A DNA stretch of 64,000 nt, taken from positions 868,001-932,000 of the forward strand of contig NZ_CP049298.1 of NCBI RefSeq assembly GCF_011058315.1, given 5' to 3'. Below, piece after piece: positions 53,316-60,431 of this stretch (position 1 is the stretch's first letter; each line of letters starts with the position of its first letter). The stretch comes from Chryseobacterium sp. POL2. Lineage in GTDB: Bacteria; Bacteroidota; Bacteroidia; Flavobacteriales; Weeksellaceae. The notes beneath the pieces are model-generated. The model made no database searches, was not told where the DNA came from, and saw nothing but the letters and a program-made list of their open reading frames with translations. The translations under genes and the position numbers were made by a program.

Positions 53316-53396
53316 AGCTATCGGCTTTTTGTTTAGTGTAGAAATAAAATATTAAAACCACAAAGACTTTGACGAATCCGTTGAAGTCTTTTTTTA
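53303..53396 (+). terminator. trp attenuator: antiterminator and terminator stems
   Basis: The terminator stem is AAGACTTTGACG (53363-53374) with CGTTGAAGTCTT (53379-53390), loop AATC, followed by seven T. The antiterminator uses GTCAAGGTCTT (53303-53313), which is inside the leader-peptide end, and pairs 11 bases (one G-U) with AAGACTTTGAC (53363-53373), the same left arm. A ribosome stalled at Trp5-7 leaves 53303-53313 free, so the antiterminator forms and the operon is read; a ribosome at the stop codon covers that arm and the terminator forms. Confidence 0.9.
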
Positions 53397-53438
53397 TGGG
53401 AAATTGCGGGTTGGTCAAAGGAAATTCAGTAACGAACA

Positions 53439-54860
53439 ATGAAAATCAACAACAAAATCCATATTAAAACCAACATCAAATCTCAACTTGCGGACTTGCA
53501 CACACCTATCGGGATCTACCTCCGATTGCGCGATCAATTTCGGGATACCATTTTGCTCGAAAACGCTGGAAATCAAAACTCCGAAAAATCTTTCTCATTC
53601 ATTTGTGTAAACGCCATTGCTGGAATCGAAATCTGTAATTACGATGAAGCCGAACTCAAATTTCCTCTAGAAAACCCCATAAAAGTGAGTCTTAAAAATC
53701 AAAAAGTAACTACTCTTTTGCAGGAATTTTCAGATTGTTTTGTTTGCGAAACACCTGATTTAGAAATAGGAAAACAAGCGCAAGGGCTTTTTGGATATAC
53801 CAGTTATGATGCGATTCCTTTTTTTGAAAATATCCAGTTCAAAACGCAATCTGAGGAAAACAAAATTTCGTTGCTGCGTTACAGATTGTACCAATACATC
53901 ATCGCCATCAACCATCATAACGACGAAATGTTTCTCATTGAAAATAAAATTGAAGGCTTAAAATCCGAATTTTTAAGTATCGAAAATATCATCCATCAAA
54001 AAAATGCACCCGTTTATCCTTTCGAAAGTATTGGTGATGAGACTTCCAATCTTACCGACGAAGAATATCTTAAATCCGTTGAATTTGCTAAAAAACACTG
54101 TTTCCGTGGCGATGTTTTTCAATTGGTTTTAAGCCGAAGATTCGAGCAAAAATTCCGAGGTGACGAATTCAATGTTTATCGTGCTTTGCGAAATATTAAT
54201 CCTTCTCCTTATTTATTTTTCTTCGATTATGGCGATTACAAATTAATGGGTTCCAGCCCAGAAAGTCAATTGATTATTAAAAATAAAAAAGCCATTATTC
54301 ACCCCATTGCAGGGACTTTCAAACGAACAGGAAATGTCGAGTTTGATTTACAATCTGCCGAAGAGCTTAAAAAAGATCCCAAAGAAAATGCCGAACACAC
54401 AATGTTAGTAGATTTAGCAAGAAATGATTTGAGCATTCACGGAAAAAATACGACGGTAACCAAATTGAAAGAAATTCATTTTTTTTCTCACGTTATTCAC
54501 ATGGTTTCGGAAGTTGTGGCGGATGTTTCGGAAAACCAAAATCCTTATGAAATGATTGCAACCACCTTTCCACAGGGAACTTTGAGTGGCGCACCAAAAT
54601 ACAAAGCCATGCAATTGATTGACGAACATGAGAAAACTTCAAGAAGCTTTTATGCAGGGTGCATCGGTTTTGTTGGCTTTGACGGAAGCTGCAACCAAGC
54701 GATTATGATTAGAAGTTTTTTAAGTAAAAACAATACGTTGTTTTATCAAGCGGGCGCAGGAATTGTTGCTAAATCTAATCCAGAAAATGAACTTCAAGAA
54801 GTTAATAATAAAATAGGTGCTTTGAAAAAAGCGATTGCAAAAGCAGCGAAAATGAGTTAA
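53439..54860 (+). CDS. trpE: Anthranilate synthase component I
   Basis: A 473-residue chorismate-utilising enzyme. The N-terminal LLENAG-type segment (DTILLENAGNQ) carries the Trp feedback site region. The catalytic domain has DVFQLVLSRRFEQ, LMGSSPESQLI, IHPIAGTFKRTG, ENAEHTMLVDLARND and TFPQGTLSGAPKYKAM, all intact. With TrpG it makes anthranilate from chorismate and glutamine. It is the first structural gene after the attenuator, and trpG begins 24 bases after it. Length is normal for the family. Confidence 0.97.
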   Translation: MKINNKIHIKTNIKSQLADLHTPIGIYLRLRDQFRDTILLENAGNQNSEKSFSFICVNAIAGIEICNYDEAELKFPLENPIKVSLKNQKVTTLLQEFSDCFVCETPDLEIGKQAQGLFGYTSYDAIPFFENIQFKTQSEENKISLLRYRLYQYIIAINHHNDEMFLIENKIEGLKSEFLSIENIIHQKNAPVYPFESIGDETSNLTDEEYLKSVEFAKKHCFRGDVFQLVLSRRFEQKFRGDEFNVYRALRNINPSPYLFFFDYGDYKLMGSSPESQLIIKNKKAIIHPIAGTFKRTGNVEFDLQSAEELKKDPKENAEHTMLVDLARNDLSIHGKNTTVTKLKEIHFFSHVIHMVSEVVADVSENQNPYEMIATTFPQGTLSGAPKYKAMQLIDEHEKTSRSFYAGCIGFVGFDGSCNQAIMIRSFLSKNNTLFYQAGAGIVAKSNPENELQEVNNKIGALKKAIAKAAKMS

Positions 54861-54884
54861 TTTGACTATAAACATATAAAGAGA

Positions 54885-55496
54885 ATGCAACACAATATAC
54901 AACCAACAACTAACAACCATCAACCATCAATTAAAATTTTGGTTTTCGACAACTACGACAGTTTCACCTACAATCTCGTTCAAATGATTGAGCAAATTAT
55001 TGATGAAAAAATAGAAGTTTTTAGAAACGACCAAATCGCTTTGGAAGACATTGAAAAGTACGATAAAATCATCCTTTCGCCAGGTCCTGGAATTCCCGAG
55101 GAAGCTGGAATTTTATTAGATGTGATAAAAAAATATGCCCCAACAAAATCCATTTTTGGCGTTTGTCTCGGTCAACAAGCTATTGCGGAAGCTTTTGGCG
55201 GAAGTTTAATCAATCTTTCGGAAATCTATCACGGTATAGCCACCGAATCCAAGCAAATTAAAGAACATTCCATTTTTAAAAATCTTCCCGAAATATTGGA
55301 AGTTGGGCGGTATCATTCTTGGGCGGTGAATCCCGAAAACTTCCCTGAAGAACTCGAAATAACTTCCGTAGATGACAAAGGAATGATTATGAGTTTGAAA
55401 CACAAAACCTACGATGTTCACGCCGTTCAATATCATCCAGAAAGTATTTTAACACCGCAAGGAAGACAAATTCTAGAAAATTTTTTAATTGTTTAA
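54885..55496 (+). CDS. trpG: Anthranilate synthase component II (glutamine amidotransferase)
   Basis: A 203-residue class I glutaminase subunit. KILVFDNYDSFTYNLVQMIE opens the domain, the nucleophile Cys is in FGVCLGQQAIAEAFGG, and the His-Glu pair is in VQYHPESI. It passes ammonia to TrpE. The ATG at 54885 is followed by five heptamers (CAACCAA, CAACTAA, CAACCAT twice, CAATTAA) that add about 16 residues before the usual start; ATT-AAA-ATT at 54928-54936 sits where the family Met would be. The repeat thus seems to have replaced the start codon. Confidence 0.94.
   Translation: MQHNIQPTTNNHQPSIKILVFDNYDSFTYNLVQMIEQIIDEKIEVFRNDQIALEDIEKYDKIILSPGPGIPEEAGILLDVIKKYAPTKSIFGVCLGQQAIAEAFGGSLINLSEIYHGIATESKQIKEHSIFKNLPEILEVGRYHSWAVNPENFPEELEITSVDDKGMIMSLKHKTYDVHAVQYHPESILTPQGRQILENFLIV
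54900..54934 (+). repeat. 7-base-period repeats at the start of trpG
   Basis: Five consecutive heptamers CAACCAA, CAACTAA, CAACCAT, CAACCAT, CAATTAA, consensus CAACYAW. They are in frame with trpG and encode its Gln/Thr/Asn/His-rich N-terminus. Confidence 0.85.
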
Positions 55497-55530
55497 AAAT
55501 TGTCAGTTTATAAAAGAACCATCAACCAAA

Positions 55531-56520
55531 ATGAAAGAAATTTTACAATACCTTTTTAACCATCAAACACTTTCTAAATCCGAAGCGAAAGCCATTCTAT
55601 TGGAAATTTCTCAAGGAAAATTCAATGATAGTGAAGTCATTTCTTTTATCAGCGTTTTTCTGATGCGTACAATTACACTCGAAGAAGTAATCGGTTTTCG
55701 TGAAGCTTTATTGCGAGTCGCAAAGCCCATCGACTTAGGAACTAAAGATTTGGTGGATATTGTTGGAACCGGCGGCGATGGAAAAAACACTTTTAACATT
55801 TCCACATTGGCAAGTTTTGTCGTGGCAGGGACTGGACAACAAGTCGCTAAACACGGTAATTATGCAGCGTCATCGATTAGTGGTTCTTCAAATGTTTTAG
55901 AAGAATTAGGTTATCAATTCAAAGATAATTCTGAAGATTTAAAAGCCGACTTAGAAAAAGGAAATATTTGTTTTCTTCACGCTCCACTTTTTCATCCAGC
56001 TTTGAAAACCGTTGCACCACTTAGAAAACAATTGGGTTTAAAAACTTTTTTCAATATGCTTGGGCCCTTAGTGAATCCTGTTCAACCCAATTTTATGATG
56101 ATTGGTGTTGCCCATTTGGAAATTGCAAGAGTCTATCAATACCTTTTACAAAAGGAAAATAAAGAATTTATGCTCGTAAATGCTTTGGATGGTTACGATG
56201 AAATTTCATTAACGGCTGATGCCAAAATTTTCGATAAAAATGGAGAAAAAATTGTTTCGGCAGAAGATTTGAAATTCAAAAACTATTTACCCGAAACGAT
56301 TTATGGTGGGAATACGAAAAAAGAAGCAGCACAAATTTTCATCTCTATTTTAGAAGGCAACGGAACTGAAGCTCAAAATGCCGTTGTATTAGCCAACGCC
56401 GCTCTAGCTTTAGAAAACACAAGAAAATATGGCGATTACGAAAATTGTCTTTCGATGGCAAAGGAAAGTTTGGAAAGCGGAAAAGCATTGAAAAGTGTAC
56501 AGTTATTGGTTAATAGTTGA
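55531..56520 (+). CDS. trpD: Anthranilate phosphoribosyltransferase
   Basis: A 329-residue enzyme. I start it at the ATG 55531 (MKEILQYLFNHQTLSKSEA), after a short heptamer pair; an in-frame extension to 55489 overlaps trpG. The N-terminal helical domain is followed by VDIVGTGGDGKNTFNIST (anthranilate and PRPP binding, about 75-92), HGNYAASSISGSSNVLEELG, and GPLVNPVQPNFMMIGVAH. It joins anthranilate to PRPP. The 3' end of the gene is itself built of inverse-type heptamers (TTGGTTA, ATAGTTG) running into the junction with trpC. Confidence 0.96.
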   Translation: MKEILQYLFNHQTLSKSEAKAILLEISQGKFNDSEVISFISVFLMRTITLEEVIGFREALLRVAKPIDLGTKDLVDIVGTGGDGKNTFNISTLASFVVAGTGQQVAKHGNYAASSISGSSNVLEELGYQFKDNSEDLKADLEKGNICFLHAPLFHPALKTVAPLRKQLGLKTFFNMLGPLVNPVQPNFMMIGVAHLEIARVYQYLLQKENKEFMLVNALDGYDEISLTADAKIFDKNGEKIVSAEDLKFKNYLPETIYGGNTKKEAAQIFISILEGNGTEAQNAVVLANAALALENTRKYGDYENCLSMAKESLESGKALKSVQLLVNS

Positions 56521-56573
56521 TGGATTTTCCAAACTTATTATTACTATTAACCGACAACCAACAACAAAATAAA

Positions 56574-57353
56574 ATGAACATTCTAGATAAAATAATAAAA
56601 AGAAAAAAACAAGAAATTTCGGAAGCCAAATCTAAGATTTCTATTCAACAACTGAAAGATTCGGAGTTTTTTGGAAGACAAACTTTTTCTTTAAAAAAAA
56701 CGATAAAGTCGAAGTCTGGAATTATTGCTGAATTTAAACGACAATCGCCAAGCAAAGGCATTATTAACGATAAAGTTTCGCCTTTTGAAGTCATTTCACA
56801 ATACGAAAAATTTGGTGCGAGTGCTGTTTCTATCTTGACGGATCAGGATTTTTTTGGCGGAAGTTTCGAAGATATTATTTCGGTGAGAAATTCTGTTAAT
56901 ATTCCGATCTTGAGGAAAGATTTTATGGTGGACGAATATCAGTTTTATGAAGCGAAATCCATTGGCGCAGATATTATTTTGCTGATTGCAGCTTGCCTTT
57001 CTCCAAATCAAGTGCAAGAATTTACCGCATTGGCACACGAATTAAATTTGGAGGTTTTGTTGGAAATTCATTCCGAAGAAGAATTGAAACACATTAATAA
57101 CAAAGTTGATTTTGTGGGAATTAACAACCGAAATTTAAAAGATTTCAAAGTAGATTTACAACATTCAGTAGATTTGAAAAACCAACTTCCAAAAGATATT
57201 TTTTCCATCGCAGAAAGTGGAATTTACCATGAAGAAGATTTTAATTTTTTAAAAAACAAAGGTTTTGATGGATTTTTGATGGGCGAATATTTTATGAAAA
57301 ACGAAAATCCAGGAAAGAAATTCGAAGAATTTGTATCAAACGTAAAAATTTAA
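56574..57353 (+). CDS. trpC: Indole-3-glycerol phosphate synthase
   Basis: A 259-residue TIM-barrel enzyme. I start it at the ATG 56574 (MNILDKIIKRKKQEI); the in-frame extension from 56517 overlaps the end of trpD and lacks family similarity. AEFKRQSPSKGII is the beta-1 phosphate/substrate loop with catalytic Lys, VSILTDQDFFGGS, LRKDFMVDEYQ, EVLLEIHSEEEL, VGINNRNLKDFKVD and FSIAESGIYHEED carry the remaining catalytic residues. It closes the indole ring. trpF starts 2 bases after its stop. Confidence 0.96.
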   Translation: MNILDKIIKRKKQEISEAKSKISIQQLKDSEFFGRQTFSLKKTIKSKSGIIAEFKRQSPSKGIINDKVSPFEVISQYEKFGASAVSILTDQDFFGGSFEDIISVRNSVNIPILRKDFMVDEYQFYEAKSIGADIILLIAACLSPNQVQEFTALAHELNLEVLLEIHSEEELKHINNKVDFVGINNRNLKDFKVDLQHSVDLKNQLPKDIFSIAESGIYHEEDFNFLKNKGFDGFLMGEYFMKNENPGKKFEEFVSNVKI

Positions 57354-57355
57354 CA

Positions 57356-58033
57356 ATGGAATCTCAAATCTCAAATCTCAAATCTCAAATCCAACTCAAA
57401 GTTTGTGGCTTAACAAAACTCGATCAAATTCAGGAATTAATTGACTTGAAAGTGGATTTTTTGGGCTTTATTTTCTATGAAAAATCACCAAGATATGTTT
57501 TGAATCATTTGAGTTTAAAGCAAATTTCAGAAATTAATCATCAAGGAAAAGTCGGTGTTTTTGTAAATGAAAGTATTGAAAACATTGTTGATATTTCTGA
57601 TAAAACACAACTCAATTTCATACAATTGCATGGCGATGAAACGGAGGAATTTATTTTTGAATTAAGAAAAAAATTAGAAAAAAACATTGATATAATTAAA
57701 GTAATTAGAATTGGACAAGATTTTACAGATTTGAAAAAAAAGATTGAAAAAATCTCAAATCTCAAATCTCAAATCTCAAATCTCTTATTCGATACCGACA
57801 GCAAAGCCTTTGGCGGAACCGGAAAAAGCTTTGACTGGCAAATTTTAAATGAACTCAAAATACCTATTCCTTATTTTTTAAGCGGCGGAATTTCAAACGA
57901 GAATACCCAACAACTCTCAACTATTAACCAACAACCATTCGCTTTAGACATCAACTCAAAATTTGAAATCGAAGCTGGTAATAAAAACATTCAAAAAATT
58001 ATTGATTTTAAAAATCTCATTTCTAACATCTAA
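57356..58033 (+). CDS. trpF: Phosphoribosylanthranilate isomerase
   Basis: A 225-residue TIM-barrel enzyme carrying unusual repeats. The core is intact: LKVCGLTKLDQI with catalytic Cys, FLGFIFYEKSPRYV, VGVFVNES, FIQLHGDE, LLFDTDSKAFGGTGKSFDW with catalytic Asp, and FLSGGIS. The N-terminus (ESQISNLKSQI) and a surface loop near residues 132-143 (ISNLKSQISNL) are both encoded by AATCTCA heptamers, and a third heptamer tract (57906-57940) encodes TQQLSTINQQP. Without these the protein would be about 30 residues shorter, near the family norm. Activity is expected because insertions lie outside catalytic strands. Confidence 0.93.
   Translation: MESQISNLKSQIQLKVCGLTKLDQIQELIDLKVDFLGFIFYEKSPRYVLNHLSLKQISEINHQGKVGVFVNESIENIVDISDKTQLNFIQLHGDETEEFIFELRKKLEKNIDIIKVIRIGQDFTDLKKKIEKISNLKSQISNLLFDTDSKAFGGTGKSFDWQILNELKIPIPYFLSGGISNENTQQLSTINQQPFALDINSKFEIEAGNKNIQKIIDFKNLISNI
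57360..57394 (+). repeat. AATCTCA heptamer array encoding the TrpF N-terminus
   Basis: Four perfect units of AATCTCA (57360-57387) and a degenerate fifth, in frame with trpF just after its start codon. Three units equal 21 bases, so the peptide has a 7-residue period. Confidence 0.9.
57751..57785 (+). repeat. Second AATCTCA heptamer array, inside trpF
   Basis: Four perfect units of AATCTCA (57751-57778) and a degenerate fifth, identical to the array at the gene start. It inserts into a loop before the LLFDTDS strand without breaking the frame. Confidence 0.9.
57906..57940 (+). repeat. Third heptamer tract in trpF, CNNNNAA type
   Basis: CCAACAA, CTCTCAA, CTATTAA, CCAACAA and CCATTCG follow one another at 7-base spacing. 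The unit is the CAACCAA-type one seen at trpG, trpD and trpC starts. It adds a Gln/Thr/Asn-rich segment after the FLSGGIS strand. Confidence 0.7.
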
Positions 58034-58049
58034 ACTCTAACATCTAAGA
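58022..58049 (+). repeat. TCTAAMA heptamers across the trpF-trpB junction
   Basis: TCTAACA, TCTAAAC, TCTAACA, TCTAAGA; the first units encode the last trpF codons and stop. Confidence 0.75.
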
Positions 58050-58053
58050 AATA

Positions 58054-59241
58054 ATGAACTTTAAAAACCCAGATAAAAACGGCTATTATGGCGAATTCGG
58101 TGGTGCTTTTGTCCCAGAAATGCTCTATCCCAATGTTGCCGAATTGCAAGAAAAATATACCGAAATAATCGAAGCTAAAGATTTCCAAGAAGAATATCAA
58201 AACTTGCTGAAATATTATGTAGGACGTGCAACACCACTCTATTTCGCGAAAAATCTAAGCGAAAAATACGGCACAAATGTTTATTTAAAACGGGAAGATC
58301 TCAATCACACTGGCGCACACAAAATCAATAATGCTCTTGGTCAAGCTTTACTCGCAAAAAAACTCGGGAAACATAGGATTATCGCAGAAACGGGTGCTGG
58401 TCAACACGGCGTTGCAACGGCGACAGCTTGTGCACTTCTCGGTTTAGAATGCATTGTTTATATGGGCGAAATAGACATTGCTCGTCAAGCTCCCAATGTG
58501 GCTCGAATGAAAATGTTGGGGGCAAAAGTGGTTCCTGCCACTTCGGGATCAAAAACTTTGAAAGATGCGGTGAATGAGGCGCTGCGAGATTGGATCAACC
58601 ATCCAACAACCACGCATTATATTATTGGAAGCGTTGTTGGGCCGCATCCTTTTCCGGATTTGGTGGCGAGGTTTCAAAGTGTAATTTCGAAAGAAATAAA
58701 AGAACAACTGAATGAAAAAATAGGACGAGAAAATCCCGATTATGTCATTGCCTGCGTTGGTGGCGGAAGCAACGCAGCAGGAACTTTTTATCATTTTGTG
58801 AACGAACAAGATGTCAAAATTATCGCGGCGGAAGCTGGTGGTTTGGGCATTCATTCTGGAAAATCGGCGGCGACAACTTTCTTAGGAACGTTGGGCGTTT
58901 TGCACGGAAGTCAAAGTTTGGTGATGCAAACCGAAGATGGGCAAGTCATCGAGCCACATTCGATTTCCGCAGGTTTGGATTATCCGGGAATCGGTCCAAT
59001 GCATGCCAATTTACATGACCAAAAACGCGCGGTATTTTTCAGCATTAATGATGATGAAGCCCTAAAATCAGCTTTGGAATTGACAAAACTTGAAGGAATT
59101 ATTCCTGCTTTGGAATCGGCGCACGCTTTGGCAGTTTTGGACAAAAAGAAATTCGAAAAAGACGATGTTGTGGTCATTTGTCTTTCTGGTCGTGGTGATA
59201 AGGATATGGAAACCTACTTGAAACATTTAGTTGATGGCTAA
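58054..59241 (+). CDS. trpB: Tryptophan synthase beta subunit
   Basis: A 395-residue PLP enzyme. The conserved opening [17 protein letters not shown], the cofactor Lys in [18 protein letters not shown] (about 84-101), the [15 protein letters not shown] tunnel region, the phosphate-binding [12 protein letters not shown] (about 231-242) and the C-terminal GRGDKDME are all present. It condenses indole and serine to tryptophan in the alpha2beta2 complex. Its partner trpA is not adjacent: 277 bases with two repeat elements separate them. Confidence 0.98.
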   Translation: MNFKNPDKNGYYGEFGGAFVPEMLYPNVAELQEKYTEIIEAKDFQEEYQNLLKYYVGRATPLYFAKNLSEKYGTNVYLKREDLNHTGAHKINNALGQALLAKKLGKHRIIAETGAGQHGVATATACALLGLECIVYMGEIDIARQAPNVARMKMLGAKVVPATSGSKTLKDAVNEALRDWINHPTTTHYIIGSVVGPHPFPDLVARFQSVISKEIKEQLNEKIGRENPDYVIACVGGGSNAAGTFYHFVNEQDVKIIAAEAGGLGIHSGKSAATTFLGTLGVLHGSQSLVMQTEDGQVIEPHSISAGLDYPGIGPMHANLHDQKRAVFFSINDDEALKSALELTKLEGIIPALESAHALAVLDKKKFEKDDVVVICLSGRGDKDMETYLKHLVDG

Positions 59242-59251
59242 CAATTTAAAA

Positions 59252-59356
59252 GTTTTTGGGCGACAATTTCCGTCTTCCACTCTCGCTTTTTCTTAGTTTT
59301 TCGGCGGCTTCGCCGCCGAAAAACTAAGAAAAGAGCTCCGCTCAAGCCAGGTCGCA
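59252..59356. repeat. REP-like hairpin element A between trpB and trpA
   Basis: A structured element ending TTTTGGGCGACAATTTCCG and AAGAGCTCCGCTCAAGCC-type flanks around a perfect 19-bp stem (59290-59308 with 59312-59330, GGCGGC-TTC-GCCGCC tip). Its GC-rich tip and flanks differ from the surrounding A/T-rich sequence. It looks like a dispersed intergenic repeat; copies elsewhere could not be checked. It might also cause partial termination or processing between trpB and trpA. Confidence 0.7.
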
Positions 59357-59377
59357 AAGTCGTTATCAAAACAAAAA

Positions 59378-59467
59378 TTTGTCATTCCGAATGAACACTG
59401 AACGTGTCGAAATGAAAATGAGGAATCTCTTTAAAACATGAGATTTCAACTAACGTCGAAATAACAG
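59378..59467. repeat. REP-like element B between trpB and trpA
   Basis: TTGTCATTCCGAATGA at the left is partly inverse to CGTCGAAATAACAG at the right, and AGGAATCTC pairs with GAGATTTC in the middle, giving a long imperfect hairpin. The left half resembles the GTCATTCCG...GAGGAATCTC type of dispersed repeat seen in flavobacterial genomes. Confidence 0.6.
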
Positions 59468-59479
59468 TCTCTCAAAAAA

Positions 59480-59514
59480 TCTAATTTCTAACCTCTAAAA
59501 TCTAACTTCTCAAA
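59480..59514 (+). repeat. TCTAANN heptamers before trpA
   Basis: TCTAATT, TCTAACC, TCTAAAA, TCTAACT and TCTCAAA run in register and end 5 bases before the trpA start codon. Confidence 0.75.
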
Positions 59515-59518
59515 AAAA

Positions 59519-60253
59519 ATGAAAAAACTCAATATATACTTTACAGCGGGCGCTCCGCAATTGGATGACACTGGAAAAATCGCAAAAATCATTCAAAATT
59601 CTGGGGCAGATATGATGGAAATTGGAATTCCATATTCCGATCCCGTTGCTGATGGTCCTGTAATTCAAGAGGCACATATTTTAGCTTTGAAAAACGGAAT
59701 GACCATCGCAAAGTTATTCGAACAACTAGCCGAAATAAAAGATTCAGTAACGATTCCCAAAGTTTTGATGGGCTACATCAATCCAGTTTTGCAATTTGGA
59801 TTTGAAAAATTTTGTCAGAAATGTCAGGAAGTTGGTGTTTCAGGATTAATAATTCCGGATCTTCCAGCTTTCGAATTTGAAAAAAAATACCAAAAAATTT
59901 TAGAAAAATACAATATCAATTTTTCATTTTTGGTAACGCCTGAAACTTCCGAAGAACGCATTAAATACTTAGATTCTTTAAGTTCTGGATTTTTGTATGC
60001 AGTAAGTTCTTCTTCGACCACAGGAAACTCAAATGCGACTTTAAAAAATGAAGAATACCTCAATCGATTGGCTACATTAAATCTAAAAAATCCAGTATTC
60101 ATCGGATTTGGCATTAAAAACAAACAAGATTTTGAGTCGGTTACGGAGAAAGCGCAAGGCGGCATTATAGGAACAGCTTTTGTGAAAATTATTTTGGATA
60201 ATAACAATTGGGAAGAGAAAGCTTCTGCGTTTTTGAAATCTATAAAACTATGA
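59519..60253 (+). CDS. trpA: Tryptophan synthase alpha subunit
   Basis: A 244-residue TIM-barrel protein. The catalytic Glu is in MMEIGIPYSDP, and Asp in the same motif (PYSDPVADGP) completes the pair; LMGYINPVLQFG and VSGLIIPDLPAFEFE follow, and the phosphate site is in SSSSTTG and GFGIKN. It cleaves indole-3-glycerol phosphate and passes indole to TrpB. It is the last trp gene. Expression may be reduced relative to trpB because of the hairpin elements in front of it. After the stop comes another REP-like element and then tyrS. Confidence 0.97.
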   Translation: MKKLNIYFTAGAPQLDDTGKIAKIIQNSGADMMEIGIPYSDPVADGPVIQEAHILALKNGMTIAKLFEQLAEIKDSVTIPKVLMGYINPVLQFGFEKFCQKCQEVGVSGLIIPDLPAFEFEKKYQKILEKYNINFSFLVTPETSEERIKYLDSLSSGFLYAVSSSSTTGNSNATLKNEEYLNRLATLNLKNPVFIGFGIKNKQDFESVTEKAQGGIIGTAFVKIILDNNNWEEKASAFLKSIKL

Positions 60254-60262
60254 CAAATCTCT

Positions 60263-60353
60263 AGCCCTGATTGTAGTGAAAATCCTTTTCTTGGAAGCCG
60301 AGCGGCAGCGAGGTCTTCAAGAAAAGATTGCAACGGAAAGCAGGTTCCTGGCT
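60263..60353. repeat. REP-like hairpin element C after trpA
   Basis: AGCCCTGATTGTAGTG at the left and CAGGTTCCTGGCT at the right bracket an inner stem AATCCTTTTCTTG / CAAGAAAAGATT with a GC-richer loop (GAGCGGCAGCGAGG). The whole 91-base unit has AGCC/GGCT ends. It matches the general build of flavobacterial intergenic repeats and stands in place of an ordinary trpA terminator. Confidence 0.65.
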
Positions 60354-60403
60354 CCAAAAAAATTAATTAAACTTAAAAAATCGGCTAATAGAAAGCAATT
60401 TCG

Positions 60404-60411
60404 TAGCTTTG
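60404..60411 (+). promoter_or_regulatory. Candidate -7 element of tyrS (TAGCTTTG)
   Basis: TAGCTTTGC fits TAnnTTTG, 20 bases before the tyrS ATG. The -33 region has no TTG at the expected distance. Confidence 0.45.
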
Positions 60412-60431
60412 CATCTTAAAATTTTTATATA

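Noticed and set aside
57360-58049. CRISPR array or satellite DNA in trpF
   Set aside because: The units are seven bases, contiguous and without unique spacers, so this is simple tandem repetition, not CRISPR.
59824-60357. 177-codon antisense reading frame over trpA and the following repeat
   Set aside because: It is the opposite-strand shadow of trpA, with no start signal and no family-like sequence.
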